Of a stretch of DNA of 64,000 bases, positions 1 through 8,012 are shown piece by piece. Under the pieces are notes generated by a model that was not told where the DNA came from, did not search any database, and saw only the letters and a program-made list of their open reading frames with translations. The DNA is from Pseudonocardia broussonetiae (GTDB taxonomy: Bacteria; Actinomycetota; Actinomycetes; Mycobacteriales; Pseudonocardiaceae). The stretch spans positions 1,433,501 through 1,497,500 of the forward strand of contig NZ_CP053564.1 of the NCBI RefSeq assembly GCF_013155125.1, in the 5' to 3' direction. Position 1 is the stretch's first letter. The number at the start of each line of letters is the position of its first letter. The position numbers were made by a program, and so were the translations under genes.

Positions 1-2
1 TC

Positions 3-767
3 GCGCGCACCCCCGGCACCGCCGACGCGCCGATCACGCTGTGCGGCCCGCCCGACGCGGTGCTCGACGGCGGCCCGGTCGACGCCGGCTACACCCTGCA
101 CCTCGACGGCGTCGCCCACTGGCAGGTGCGCGGCTTCACCGTCCGCGGCGGGCAGAAGGGCGTCATGCTCGACGCCTCGCAGCGCGTGCTGCTCGAGGGC
201 CTGCTCGTCCAGGGCACCGGCGACGAGGCCGTGCACCTGCGCCGCGCCAGCAGCGACAACGTCGTGCGCGGGCTGACCATCCGCGACACCGGGCTGCGCC
301 GCGCCGAGTTCGGCGAGGGCGTCTACGTCGGCAGCGCCGAGAGCAACTGGTGCGAGCTGACGGGCTGCGGTCCCGACCGCAGCGACCGCAACACCGTCGA
401 GGGCACCACCGTCTCCCGGACGACGGCGGAGTCGGTGGACGTCAAGGAGGGCACCACCGGCGGGATGGTCCGGGGTAACCGGTTCGACGGTGCCGGGATG
501 ACGGCAGCTGATGCCTGGGTGAACGTCAAGGGCAACGCCTGGACGATCACCGGCAACACCGGTATCGACAGTCCTGAACACGGGTTCCGGGTGATCGAGG
601 TCCTCGACGGGTGGGGACTGGACAACGTCTTCACCGGGAACTCCTCCACCGTCAACGCCGACGGCTACGCGATCGACGTGACCCGCAACGACGAGCGCAA
701 CCGCGTCTCCTGCGACAACACCGCCGTCGGGGCCGGCCTGGGCCTCACGCGCAACGGCTGCACCTGA
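3..767 (+). CDS. right-handed parallel beta-helix protein (5' end outside window)
   Basis: The reading frame is already open at the window edge, so the start and any signal peptide are missing. The visible 254 residues are repetitive, with turns rich in N, D and G (such as SDNVVRGLTI and DRNTVEG), as in right-handed beta-helix (pectate-lyase-like) folds. It is a clear paralogue of the protein at 2202-3266: both share DAPITL, HWQ, TGDEAVH and the block GEGVYVGSAxSNW. Such folds bind or cleave acidic polysaccharides, and a UDP-glucose dehydrogenase follows 51 bp downstream, so a role on a uronic-acid polymer outside the cell is plausible. That role is inferred; no catalytic residues can be assigned from sequence alone. 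Confidence 0.8.
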   Translation, partial: ARTPGTADAPITLCGPPDAVLDGGPVDAGYTLHLDGVAHWQVRGFTVRGGQKGVMLDASQRVLLEGLLVQGTGDEAVHLRRASSDNVVRGLTIRDTGLRRAEFGEGVYVGSAESNWCELTGCGPDRSDRNTVEGTTVSRTTAESVDVKEGTTGGMVRGNRFDGAGMTAADAWVNVKGNAWTITGNTGIDSPEHGFRVIEVLDGWGLDNVFTGNSSTVNADGYAIDVTRNDERNRVSCDNTAVGAGLGLTRNGCT

Positions 768-818
768 CCACCGGCTGCACCTGATCACCGGCTCTACCTG
801 ACCCCTGAGGGAGCACAC

Positions 819-2117
819 GTGTTCGCACGACGGATCGCCGTGATCGGCACCGGGTACGTCGGCCTGACGACGGGCGCGTGCCTCGCGTCCCTGGGCCACC
901 ACGTCGTCTGCGCCGACATCGACGAGGCCAAGGTCGCCCGGCTGCGCGCCGGCGAGGTCGACATCCTCGAGCCCGGCCTCCCCGAGCTCGTCGCGGAGGG
1001 GATGGCCGCGGGCCGGCTCGCGTTCGTCCTCGGGGCCACCGCCGCCGTCACGCGCGAGGCGGGCGCCGAGATCGTCTTCCTGTGCGTGCCGACGCCGATG
1101 GGCGAGGGCGGCGCGGCCGACCTGGCCGCGGTGCAGGCCGTCACCGACGAGGTGGGCGCGCTGCTGGCGCCGGGCTGCGTCGTGGTGAACAAGTCGACGG
1201 TGCCGGTCGGCACGGCGGCCACCACGCGGGAGATGCTCGGGCGCACCGACGTCGCCGTCGTCTCCAACCCGGAGTTCCTGCGCGAGGGCAGCGCGGTGCA
1301 CGACTTCCTCAACCCCGACCGCATCGTCGTCGGCAGCGACTCGCAGGAGGCCGCCGAGCGCGTGGCCGCGCTGTACTCGCGGCTCGGCGCGCCGACCCAG
1401 CTCACCGACGCGGCGAGCGCGGAGATGGTCAAGTACGCGGCCAACTGCTTCCTCGCGATGAAGCTGTCCTACGTCAACTCCCTCGCCGACCTGTGCGAGC
1501 GCCTGGGCGCCGACGTCCTCGAGGTCACCGAGGGCATGGGCTACGACAGGCGCATCGGGCAGACGTTCCTGTCGCCCGGCCCGGGCTGGGGCGGGTCGTG
1601 CTTCCCGAAGGACACCAACGCGCTGCTGCAGATCGCCGACGCGGCGGGCATGGACTTCGAGCTCGTGCGGGCCAGCCTCAACGTCAACGCCGCCACGCGC
1701 GCGCTCGTCGTCGACAAGGTGCGGGCGGCCGTCGGCAGCTCGCTCGACGGGGTCCGCATCGGGCTGCTGGGGTTGACGTTCAAGGCCGGCACCGACGACC
1801 TGCGCGACTCCCCCGCACTCGCCGTCGCCGCCCTGCTGCGCGCCGAGGGCGCGGTCCTCACCGCCTACGACCCGGCGCACGCGGTGGGCGTCCCCGGCGT
1901 CACCGACGACGTGGAGGTCGTCGACGACCCGCTGGCCGCGGCCAAGGGTGCCGCCGCCCTCGTGGTGCTCACCGACTGGCCGCAGTTCCGGACCCTGGAC
2001 TGGAACGCGCTCGGCGGCGTCGCGGCCGTGTCGATGGTCGTCGACGCCCGCAACCTGCTCGACGCCGACATCCTGCGCCGCGCCGGCTTCACCTGGATCG
2101 GGCTCGGCCGGGGCTGA
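819..2117 (+). CDS. UDP-glucose 6-dehydrogenase
   Basis: Oxidises UDP-glucose to UDP-glucuronate with NAD+ in the cytosol, supplying uronic acid for surface polymers. The 432-residue length is normal for the UDP-glucose/GDP-mannose dehydrogenase family. The N-terminal Rossmann motif GTGYVGLTTG is at residues 10-19. The conserved lysine lies in EMVKYAAN (about K205). The catalytic cysteine is C261 in GWGGSCFPKDT. The C-terminal UDP-binding domain contains LTFKAGTDDLRDSPA. The GTG start is preceded by a GAGGGAG ribosome site at 807-813. It sits between two paralogous beta-helix proteins on the same strand, which suggests a shared polysaccharide function. Confidence 0.95.
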   Translation: MFARRIAVIGTGYVGLTTGACLASLGHHVVCADIDEAKVARLRAGEVDILEPGLPELVAEGMAAGRLAFVLGATAAVTREAGAEIVFLCVPTPMGEGGAADLAAVQAVTDEVGALLAPGCVVVNKSTVPVGTAATTREMLGRTDVAVVSNPEFLREGSAVHDFLNPDRIVVGSDSQEAAERVAALYSRLGAPTQLTDAASAEMVKYAANCFLAMKLSYVNSLADLCERLGADVLEVTEGMGYDRRIGQTFLSPGPGWGGSCFPKDTNALLQIADAAGMDFELVRASLNVNAATRALVVDKVRAAVGSSLDGVRIGLLGLTFKAGTDDLRDSPALAVAALLRAEGAVLTAYDPAHAVGVPGVTDDVEVVDDPLAAAKGAAALVVLTDWPQFRTLDWNALGGVAAVSMVVDARNLLDADILRRAGFTWIGLGRG

Positions 2118-2201
2118 CCGTTCACGGACGGTGCCGATCCGCCCCCTGATCGGGGGGTGGACCGGCCGCTGGGTGCCCTCGGCGGCCGCCCCAGATGCAC
2201 C

Positions 2202-3266
2202 ATGGGTCACATGCGAACCGGATCGGTGTCCCGGACGGCCACGACGTGCGCGGGGGTGGTGGCGGCCGTCGCCGTGCTCACGGTGGCCGCCGCACAGCTC
2301 GCGGTGGCCGAGGCCGCCCCGGTGCGGGTGGTGCAGCAGCAGCAGGACGACGGGCCGCCGGGGTCCTCGCAACGGGGGCAGTCGCAGCCTCCCGCGGCGC
2401 CCGTCACCCCCGGCACCGAGCTCGCCGACCTCGCCACGGGCAGTCGCGCCGTCGCCGTGGCCGACGACGAGGCCCTGGAGCAGGCGCTGCGGGACGCCGC
2501 CCCGGGAGACGTCATCCGGCTCGCGCCGGGCACCTACGAGGCGATCGAGGTCACCACCTCCGGCACGCCCGACGCCCCGATCACCCTGACCGGCCCGCGC
2601 GAGGCCGTGATCGCCGCCGACGGCGGGTACGCGGTGCACCTGCAGGAGGCGAGCCACTGGCAGCTCGTCGGGTTCTCGGTCACCGGCGGCGGCAAGGGGA
2701 TCGTCGTCGACGGCGGCGGCGAGAACGTGCTCGACTCGCTCAGCGTCGGGGAGACCGGCGACGAGGCCGTGCACTTCCGCTCGTCGTCGTCGGGCAACGT
2801 CATCCAGCGCTCGCTCGTGCACGACACCGGGCTGGAGCAGCCGCAGTACGGCGAGGGCGTCTACGTCGGCAGCGCGAAGAGCAACTGGCGCAAGTACGGG
2901 CTCGACGGCGGCCCGGACCTGTCGATGGACAACCGCGTCCTGGAGAACGTCTTCCAGCGGATCACCGCGGAGAACGTCGACATCAAGGAGGAGACCGGCG
3001 GCACCGTCGTCGCCCGCAACGCCTTCGACGGCTCGGCGATCAGCGGCGAGAACTACGCCGACTCGGTGGTGGACGTGAAGGGGTTCGACGCGCTGGTCGT
3101 CGACAACACCACGACCGGGCAGAGCGACGCGCTGGGCAACATCATCGAGACCCACGTCATCACCGAGCCCGAGACCTCGGGCTGCGGCAACGTCATCGAG
3201 GGCAACCGCGTCGAGGGGTTCGAGCCCACCGGTGAGCTGGTGGCCGTGGACCGCAAGTGCGAGTAG
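2202..3266 (+). CDS. secreted right-handed parallel beta-helix protein
   Basis: A full-length paralogue of the truncated protein at the window start. It has a hydrophobic, Ala/Val-rich N-terminal segment ending near LAVAEA, read as a Sec signal peptide, then a Q-rich spacer and a beta-helix body of about 260 residues with N/D/G-rich turns. Shared signatures include TGDEAVHF, GEGVYVGSAKSNW and AENVDIKEE. The start is uncertain: GTG 2157, ATG 2202 and ATG 2211 are all in frame and none has a good ribosome site; 2202 or 2211 gives the most normal signal peptide. Probable function is extracellular polysaccharide binding, epimerisation or lysis, which is inferred from fold and from the adjacent UDP-glucose dehydrogenase. 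Confidence 0.8.
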   Translation: MGHMRTGSVSRTATTCAGVVAAVAVLTVAAAQLAVAEAAPVRVVQQQQDDGPPGSSQRGQSQPPAAPVTPGTELADLATGSRAVAVADDEALEQALRDAAPGDVIRLAPGTYEAIEVTTSGTPDAPITLTGPREAVIAADGGYAVHLQEASHWQLVGFSVTGGGKGIVVDGGGENVLDSLSVGETGDEAVHFRSSSSGNVIQRSLVHDTGLEQPQYGEGVYVGSAKSNWRKYGLDGGPDLSMDNRVLENVFQRITAENVDIKEETGGTVVARNAFDGSAISGENYADSVVDVKGFDALVVDNTTTGQSDALGNIIETHVITEPETSGCGNVIEGNRVEGFEPTGELVAVDRKCE

Positions 3267-3272
3267 CCGGGG

Positions 3273-3680
3273 CTAGCGGGCCCGGAACACGACCGTGCGC
3301 AGCATGACGAAGTTGACGACCGTCGCCACGCCCTGCGCCAGCACCCACGCCACGCTGGTGCGCAGCGGCATCGCCGGCAGGAGCGCCAGGGCCAGGGTGT
3401 TGACGCCGACGTTCAGCGCGAACGTCGTGCCGTAGAGCAGCACGAACCCGGCGAACCGGCCCTTCCCGCCGCCGGCCTGCGTGAACGTGAAGCGGCGGTT
3501 GAGCAGGTAGGCCGTGGTGGTGCCCAGGACGAACGAGACGCCCTTCGCCACCGGCGCGACGACGCCGAGCTGCAGCAGCAGGTGGTAGACGCCGAAGTCG
3601 ACCAGCGCCGAGACGACGCCGACGCCCACGAACCGGGCCAGCTGCCCGCGCAGGCCCATGGGGGCGTCGGTCGTCGTCAC
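3273..3680 (-). CDS. GtrA-family four-helix membrane protein
   Basis: A 135-residue protein with four predicted membrane helices and the family signatures FVGVGVVSALVDFGVYHLL near the N-terminus and YLLNRRFTF in the middle. GtrA proteins are associated with moving or handling polyprenyl-linked sugars. The mycobacterial member Rv3789 lies beside dprE1 and has been linked to arabinogalactan assembly, so this copy, about 4.3 kb from dprE1, may serve the same pathway; that is inferred. It lies 22 bp downstream of the ABC transporter binding-protein gene and may be co-transcribed with it, although the functions differ. Its 3' end is 6 bp from the convergent beta-helix gene. Confidence 0.85.
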   Translation of the reverse strand: MTTTDAPMGLRGQLARFVGVGVVSALVDFGVYHLLLQLGVVAPVAKGVSFVLGTTTAYLLNRRFTFTQAGGGKGRFAGFVLLYGTTFALNVGVNTLALALLPAMPLRTSVAWVLAQGVATVVNFVMLRTVVFRAR

Positions 3681-3702
3681 GCCGGGAAGGGTAGCGGGAG
3701 CC

Positions 3703-4677
3703 TCAGGCCCCGCCGATGAACCCCTGCTCGGTGAGCCAGGTGCGGGCCACCTCGCGCGGGGCGAGGCCGTCGGCCGAGACCTGCTTGTTGAGCTCGGCCA
3801 TGGTCGCGTTGTCCAGCGCGGCCGTGATCGGCTCGAAGACCTGCGCGATGGCCGGGTTGCGGTCGTAGGCCTCGCCGCGCACGGTCACCGACGCGTTGTA
3901 GTTCGGGTGGTACTTCTTGTCGTCCTCCAGCACCCGCAGGCCCAGCTCCGGGATGCGGCCGTCGGTGGTGAACACGAGCCCGAACAGGCAGTCGCCGTCG
4001 GCGGTGGCCTGGTAGATCGCGCCGGTCTGCAGGATCTGCGGCTGCACCTGGAAGCCGTAGGTCGACTGCAGCCCCGCCATGCCGTCGTCGCGGCTGGAGT
4101 ACTCGGTCTCGATGCAGGTGGTGCCCGGCTGGCCGGAGCTGATGTAGGCGCCCATGTCCGAGAGCGTGGTGAGGTTCAGCTCGGCGGCCTTCTCCTCCTT
4201 CACCGCGAAGGCGTAGGTGTTGTTGAAGGGCGTGCGGCCGATCCAGTGGATGTCGTTCTCGGCGAGGTCGCGGTCGCGGACGGCGACGTACTGCTCCTGC
4301 TCGTCGGCGATCGGCGTGGTCTCACCGAGGAAGGTGATCCAGCCGGTGCCGTTGTAGTCCCAGTACAGGTCGATGTCGCCGGCGAGCAGTGCGTCGCGGG
4401 CGGCCTGCGTGCCGCCGGTGTTGCAGCGGTCGGTGACGGTGGCCTGCACCGACTCCAGCGCGGCCACGGCCACCTGGCAGAGGATCAGCTGCTCGTCGAA
4501 GTCCTTGCCGCCCACGGCGTAGGTCTGGCCCTCCAGCGACACGCCCTCCGACAGACCGCCGCCCGCCGCCGCCGGCCCGGAGGCCTCCAGACCGCCGCAG
4601 CCCGCCAGCGCGACCGCCGCGAGGGCCGTCACCGCCGCTGTCGCCGCTCGTCCGCGTCCCGTCCTCGTCCAGCTCAC
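3703..4677 (-). CDS. osmoprotectant-type ABC transporter substrate-binding lipoprotein
   Basis: A 324-residue extracytoplasmic binding protein of the ProX/OpuC family for quaternary amines such as glycine betaine, choline or carnitine. The N-terminus is a lipoprotein signal with the lipobox LAGC and a predicted lipidated C27. The body has motifs typical of OpuAC-like folds, including YAVGGKDFDEQLILCQ, DLYWDYNGTGW and a C-terminal segment ending in RTWLTEQGF. It is the last gene of the transporter operon running from 7288 down, with a 52-bp gap after the second permease. The exact substrate cannot be read from the sequence. Confidence 0.9.
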   Translation of the reverse strand: MSWTRTGRGRAATAAVTALAAVALAGCGGLEASGPAAAGGGLSEGVSLEGQTYAVGGKDFDEQLILCQVAVAALESVQATVTDRCNTGGTQAARDALLAGDIDLYWDYNGTGWITFLGETTPIADEQEQYVAVRDRDLAENDIHWIGRTPFNNTYAFAVKEEKAAELNLTTLSDMGAYISSGQPGTTCIETEYSSRDDGMAGLQSTYGFQVQPQILQTGAIYQATADGDCLFGLVFTTDGRIPELGLRVLEDDKKYHPNYNASVTVRGEAYDRNPAIAQVFEPITAALDNATMAELNKQVSADGLAPREVARTWLTEQGFIGGA

Positions 4678-4729
4678 GTGGGTCCTCCTCGATCGGTGGG
4701 TGCCGCCCGCAGCGGGCGGCGGTGGGTGG

Positions 4730-5506
4730 TCAGGAGCCGCGGCGCGCCACGGCGTACTCGGCCAGGCTCGCGAGCCAGTCGACGAGCAGCGCGAGCGCGG
4801 CCACGAGCGCGGCGGCGAGCAGGGTGCCGTTGGGGCGGGCGAGGCGCAGCATGCCGTCGATGATGTTGCCGAGCCCGCCCGCGCCGATGAACGTGGCGAG
4901 CGTGGCCGTGCCGACGTTGAGCACCAGCGCCACCCGGACCCCGGCGAGCATCACGGGGACGGCCAGCGGCAGCTCGATCCGCTGCAGCGTCTGGCGCGCG
5001 GACATGCCGATCCCGCGCGACGCCTCGATCAGGGCCGGGTCGACCTGCCCCAGCCCGACGACGGTGTTGGTGAGCACGGGCAGGAAGGAGGCGATCACCA
5101 GCGCGACGATCGCCGTCGGCTGCCCGAAGCCGAGCGGGGTGAACGCCAGCAGGATGATCAGCCCGAACGGCGGCAGCGCCTGCATGAACCCGCCGAACGC
5201 GAGCAGCCCGGGGCGCACCCGGCGCAGCGCCGGGCGGCTGACGAGGATCCCGAGCGGGATGGCCAGGACGATCACCAGCACGGTGGAGACGGCCATGAGG
5301 AACAGGTGCTCGCCGAGGCGGTCGAGCACGACCTGCGGCGCGAGCGCCCGCTGCTCCACGGTGTCGAGCGTCTGCGTCGAGAGGTAGGCGAGGACGACGG
5401 CCAGCCCGACCACGACGATCACCGGGACCGCGACGAGGCGGCGGTCGAACCGGCCGCGCGACGCCCGCGGGGTGACCGCGACGCCGCCGGGCGCGAGCGC
5501 CGTCAC
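4730..5506 (-). CDS. osmoprotectant-type ABC transporter permease (second)
   Basis: A membrane permease of about 258 residues from the OpuC/ProW (BPD_transp_1) family. It has about six membrane segments and the ATPase-contact loop around EASRGIGMSARQTLQRIELPLA. The GTG start overlaps the stop codon of the ATPase gene (GTGA at 5503-5506), so translation is probably coupled. The same frame stays open much further upstream, but that part is antisense-type noise over the ATPase gene. It pairs with the permease at 6599-7288 to form a heterodimeric channel. Confidence 0.9.
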   Translation of the reverse strand: MTALAPGGVAVTPRASRGRFDRRLVAVPVIVVVGLAVVLAYLSTQTLDTVEQRALAPQVVLDRLGEHLFLMAVSTVLVIVLAIPLGILVSRPALRRVRPGLLAFGGFMQALPPFGLIILLAFTPLGFGQPTAIVALVIASFLPVLTNTVVGLGQVDPALIEASRGIGMSARQTLQRIELPLAVPVMLAGVRVALVLNVGTATLATFIGAGGLGNIIDGMLRLARPNGTLLAAALVAALALLVDWLASLAEYAVARRGS

Positions 5507-6606
5507 AGGCCGCGGCCCTTCGTGCGCATCTCGCCGACGAGGGCGTCCCAGCGCAGGACGCCCTGCGCGCGGCCGGCCGCGTCGACCACGGCGACGAGCG
5601 GCGCGGGGGCGTCGAGCATGACGTCGACGGCGTCGTAGACCGTGCCGGTGACCGGCACCGTGACCAGCGGCGGCAGCGCCGCTGTGCCGGGCAGCGCGAC
5701 CCACTTCGCGGGCCGCCCCTCGGCGTCGGCCGCGTAGACCGGCACGTCGCCGTCCTGCGCCTCGCCCTCGGCGACGCACGGTTCGAGCTCCAGGCGGCCC
5801 AGCTCCAGCAGCGACAGCCGGCGCACCGCGGCGCCGCTGCCCACGAACTCGGCGACGAACTCGTTGGCCGGGTTGGTCAGGACCTGCTCGGGTGTGTCGT
5901 ACTGCTCCAGCACGCCGCCGGGCCCGAAGACCGCGATCCGGTCGCCCAGCTTCACGGCCTCGGTGAGGTCGTGGGTGACGAAGCAGATGGTCTTGGCGAT
6001 CTGGCGCTGGAGCTCGAGGAACTCGTCCTGCAGGCGGTCGCGCGTGATCGGGTCGATGGCGCCGAACGGCTCGTCCATCAGCATGACGGCGGGGTCGGCG
6101 GCCAGCCCGCGCGCCACCCCGACGCGCTGCTGCTGCCCGCCCGAGAGCTGGCGGGGGTAGCGGTCGCGGAACTCGCGCGGCTCCATGCCCACGAGGTGCA
6201 GCAGCTCGTCGACGCGGGCGGTGACCCGCTTGCGGTCCCAGCCCAGGATCTTCGGGACGACCGCGATGTTCTCGCCGATCGTGAAGTGCGGGAACAGCCC
6301 GACCTGCTGGATGACGTAGCCGATGCGGCGGCGCAGGCTGTCGGCGTCGACGTCGGTGACGTCCTCGCCGGCCAGCAGGATGCGCCCGCTGGTCGGCTCG
6401 ATCAGCCGGTTCATCATCTTCAGCGTGGTGGTCTTGCCGCAGCCCGAGGGCCCGATGAACATCGCGATCGCGCCGTCGGGGACCTCCAGGGTGAGGTCGC
6501 GGACCGCCGGCGTCGCCTGCTTGGGATAGGTCTTGCTGACGTGCTCCAGCGCGATCATCGCTCCGGACGTCCTCGCTGCGGACGTCGTCACTGCGGACTC
6601 AGCCAC
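5503..6606 (-). CDS. osmoprotectant-type ABC transporter ATP-binding protein
   Basis: The 367-residue ATPase energises the transporter. Visible motifs are Walker A GPSGCGKTT, the Q-loop VIQQVGLFPH, the signature LSGGQQQRVGVARGLA, Walker B VMLMDEPFGAID and the switch His in CFVTHD. About 100 residues after the ATPase domain look like a regulatory tail with a CBS-like ending (PLVAVVDAAGRAQGVLRWD), as in OpuA/ProV ATPases, where CBS domains sense ionic strength. The GTG start overlaps the end of the upstream permease by 8 bp; an in-frame ATG (MIALEHV) at 6558 is an alternative start. Confidence 0.93.
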   Translation of the reverse strand: MAESAVTTSAARTSGAMIALEHVSKTYPKQATPAVRDLTLEVPDGAIAMFIGPSGCGKTTTLKMMNRLIEPTSGRILLAGEDVTDVDADSLRRRIGYVIQQVGLFPHFTIGENIAVVPKILGWDRKRVTARVDELLHLVGMEPREFRDRYPRQLSGGQQQRVGVARGLAADPAVMLMDEPFGAIDPITRDRLQDEFLELQRQIAKTICFVTHDLTEAVKLGDRIAVFGPGGVLEQYDTPEQVLTNPANEFVAEFVGSGAAVRRLSLLELGRLELEPCVAEGEAQDGDVPVYAADAEGRPAKWVALPGTAALPPLVTVPVTGTVYDAVDVMLDAPAPLVAVVDAAGRAQGVLRWDALVGEMRTKGRGL

Positions 6607-7288
6607 GGATCCCCCTCGGGGTCGTCAGGCGCGCGATGACCGCGAACGCGATCTCGTAGACCGCCGCCACCAGCAGGCAGCCGAACGTCCCGGCGAGCAC
6701 CTGGTTGAACGAGTTGACGGCACCGAGCCGCGCCAGGCCGGCGAACAGCAGCTGCCCCAGGCCGGGACCGCTGACGATGGCCGCGACGACCGCGATGCCG
6801 ATCAGGATGAGCATCGCGACCCGGATGCCGGACAGCACGACCGGCCAGGCCAGCGGGAACTGGATGCGCACCATCCGCCGGGCCGGGCCCATGCCCATCC
6901 CCCGCGCGGCCTCCAGCACGGCCGTGTCGACCGAGCCCAGGCCGGCGACGACGTTGCGCAGCACCGGGTAGATCCCGTAGATCGTCAGCGCGACGATCGC
7001 GGGGGTGGCGCCCAGCCCGAGCAGCGGCTGCAGCACGCCGAACAGCGCGAGCGACGGGATCGTGAGCGCCACCGACGACAGCAGCAGGGCACCCTCGCGG
7101 CTGCCGGCGCGGAACCGCGACCGCCACGACGACGGCGTCAGGCCGGTGGTGTGCAGGACCACCCCCAGGGCCACCGCGATCAGCGCGGCCAGGCCCACGG
7201 CGTAGGCGACGAGCAGGAAGTGCTGCTGCACCCGGAAGAGGAGCTCGGTCGAGTTCCTCGTCACGTACTCGTCGAAACCCACACGCAC
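6599..7288 (-). CDS. osmoprotectant-type ABC transporter permease (first)
   Basis: A 229-residue permease and the first gene of the four-gene transporter operon. It has about five to six membrane helices and the conserved cytoplasmic loop ARGMGMGPARRMVRIQFPLAWP that contacts the ATPase. The GTG start at 7288 follows a G-rich stretch that can act as a ribosome site. The end overlaps the ATPase start by 8 bp. The order permease-ATPase-permease-binding protein is that of OpuC-like importers used in osmotic stress. A palindrome in the promoter region suggests control by a repressor. Confidence 0.9.
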   Translation of the reverse strand: MRVGFDEYVTRNSTELLFRVQQHFLLVAYAVGLAALIAVALGVVLHTTGLTPSSWRSRFRAGSREGALLLSSVALTIPSLALFGVLQPLLGLGATPAIVALTIYGIYPVLRNVVAGLGSVDTAVLEAARGMGMGPARRMVRIQFPLAWPVVLSGIRVAMLILIGIAVVAAIVSGPGLGQLLFAGLARLGAVNSFNQVLAGTFGCLLVAAVYEIAFAVIARLTTPRGIRG

Positions 7289-7302
7289 CCCCCGGCGTCG
7301 AA

Positions 7303-7322
7303 GATCGGACCCTAACCCGATC
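7303..7322 (-). promoter_or_regulatory. promoter with inverted repeat ahead of the osmoprotectant ABC operon
   Basis: Arms GATCGG (7303-7308) and CCGATC (7317-7322) form a perfect 6-bp inverted repeat with an 8-bp spacer. The spacer holds, on the minus strand, the -10-like hexamer TAGGGT (7309-7314). A dimeric regulator bound here would cover the promoter. The regulator is unknown. The call rests on symmetry and position only. Confidence 0.45.
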
Positions 7323-7365
7323 AGGGGGGCGGCTCAGGGCGTCGCGACCGATCCGTGATGTGCGC

Positions 7366-7974
7366 TCAGAACTTCAGGCCGCCCACCTGGTAGCGCCTGC
7401 GGACGGTCACCGACCCCATCCCGGTGCGCCCGTGCACCACGAAGTGCACCGCCCCGGGACGCGGCCGCGACGGCACGCGGCTCTTCACGGTGCCCATGCC
7501 GGACACCACGTCGTCGACGTTGGCGGTGGCGTCGTCGGGGAGCAGGAGGCGGATGCTGCCGGCCCCCACGTCGACCTCGATCTCGACGACGGGGTGGTGG
7601 ATCGTCGTGTCGCAGAAGTCCAGCACGATCGTGCCCATGCTCGACTGCAGCCGCAGGCGGGCCGGCACGTCCCAGTCGCCGGTGCGCTTGATCGTCGACA
7701 TCCCGGCGCGCAGCACCACGGGCGGCCCGGACGGCGTCGACGGCACGACGGCGGCCGGCGCCGCGGCCACCACGGCGGCACCCCCGGGCAGGTCGGCCAG
7801 CGGCGGCAGCAGCTCGGCCTCGTAGCGGGCGCCGTAGACCACCGACAGGCGCTCCTCGAGCTCGGACACCGTGATGCGGCCCTCGGCCAGCGCCTGGTGG
7901 AGGCGCGAGGCGGCCCGCTCGCGGTCGGCGTCGGAGATCCGGATGCCGGGCGGGTCGGGAGGCTGGACGGTCAC
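7366..7974 (-). CDS. DUF1707 (SHOCT-like) domain protein with LiaF-like C-terminus
   Basis: A 202-residue protein. Residues 10-62 are the actinobacterial DUF1707 module (RISDADRERAASRLHQALAEGRI ... EELEERL-type helix pair). A proline/alanine-rich middle precedes a C-terminal beta-rich region with repeated G(S)-V-R-type strands resembling the cell-wall-active antibiotic response domain of LiaF/VraT-like proteins. No membrane helix is obvious. Such proteins are common in actinomycetes and are thought to take part in envelope-stress signalling; the role here is unproven. It is transcribed divergently from dprE1 across a 38-bp gap, with its own -10 hexamer seven bases before the GTG start. Confidence 0.8.
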   Translation of the reverse strand: MTVQPPDPPGIRISDADRERAASRLHQALAEGRITVSELEERLSVVYGARYEAELLPPLADLPGGAAVVAAAPAAVVPSTPSGPPVVLRAGMSTIKRTGDWDVPARLRLQSSMGTIVLDFCDTTIHHPVVEIEVDVGAGSIRLLLPDDATANVDDVVSGMGTVKSRVPSRPRPGAVHFVVHGRTGMGSVTVRRRYQVGGLKF

Positions 7975-7981
7975 GTGACCG

Positions 7982-8005
7982 AGGATAGTGCGGCCCGCGT
8001 AACCT
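7982..8005. promoter_or_regulatory. divergent leaderless-type promoters (DUF1707 gene / dprE1)
   Basis: On the plus strand, TAACCT (8000-8005) lies seven bases before the dprE1 ATG. On the minus strand, TATCCT (7987 to 7982) lies seven bases before the GTG of the DUF1707 gene, with CGGACA 17 bases upstream as a -35 element. A TAnnnT hexamer 6-7 bases before the start codon is the pattern of leaderless mRNAs in actinobacteria, and neither gene has a ribosome site. Confidence 0.55.
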
Positions 8006-8012
8006 GTCCGCG

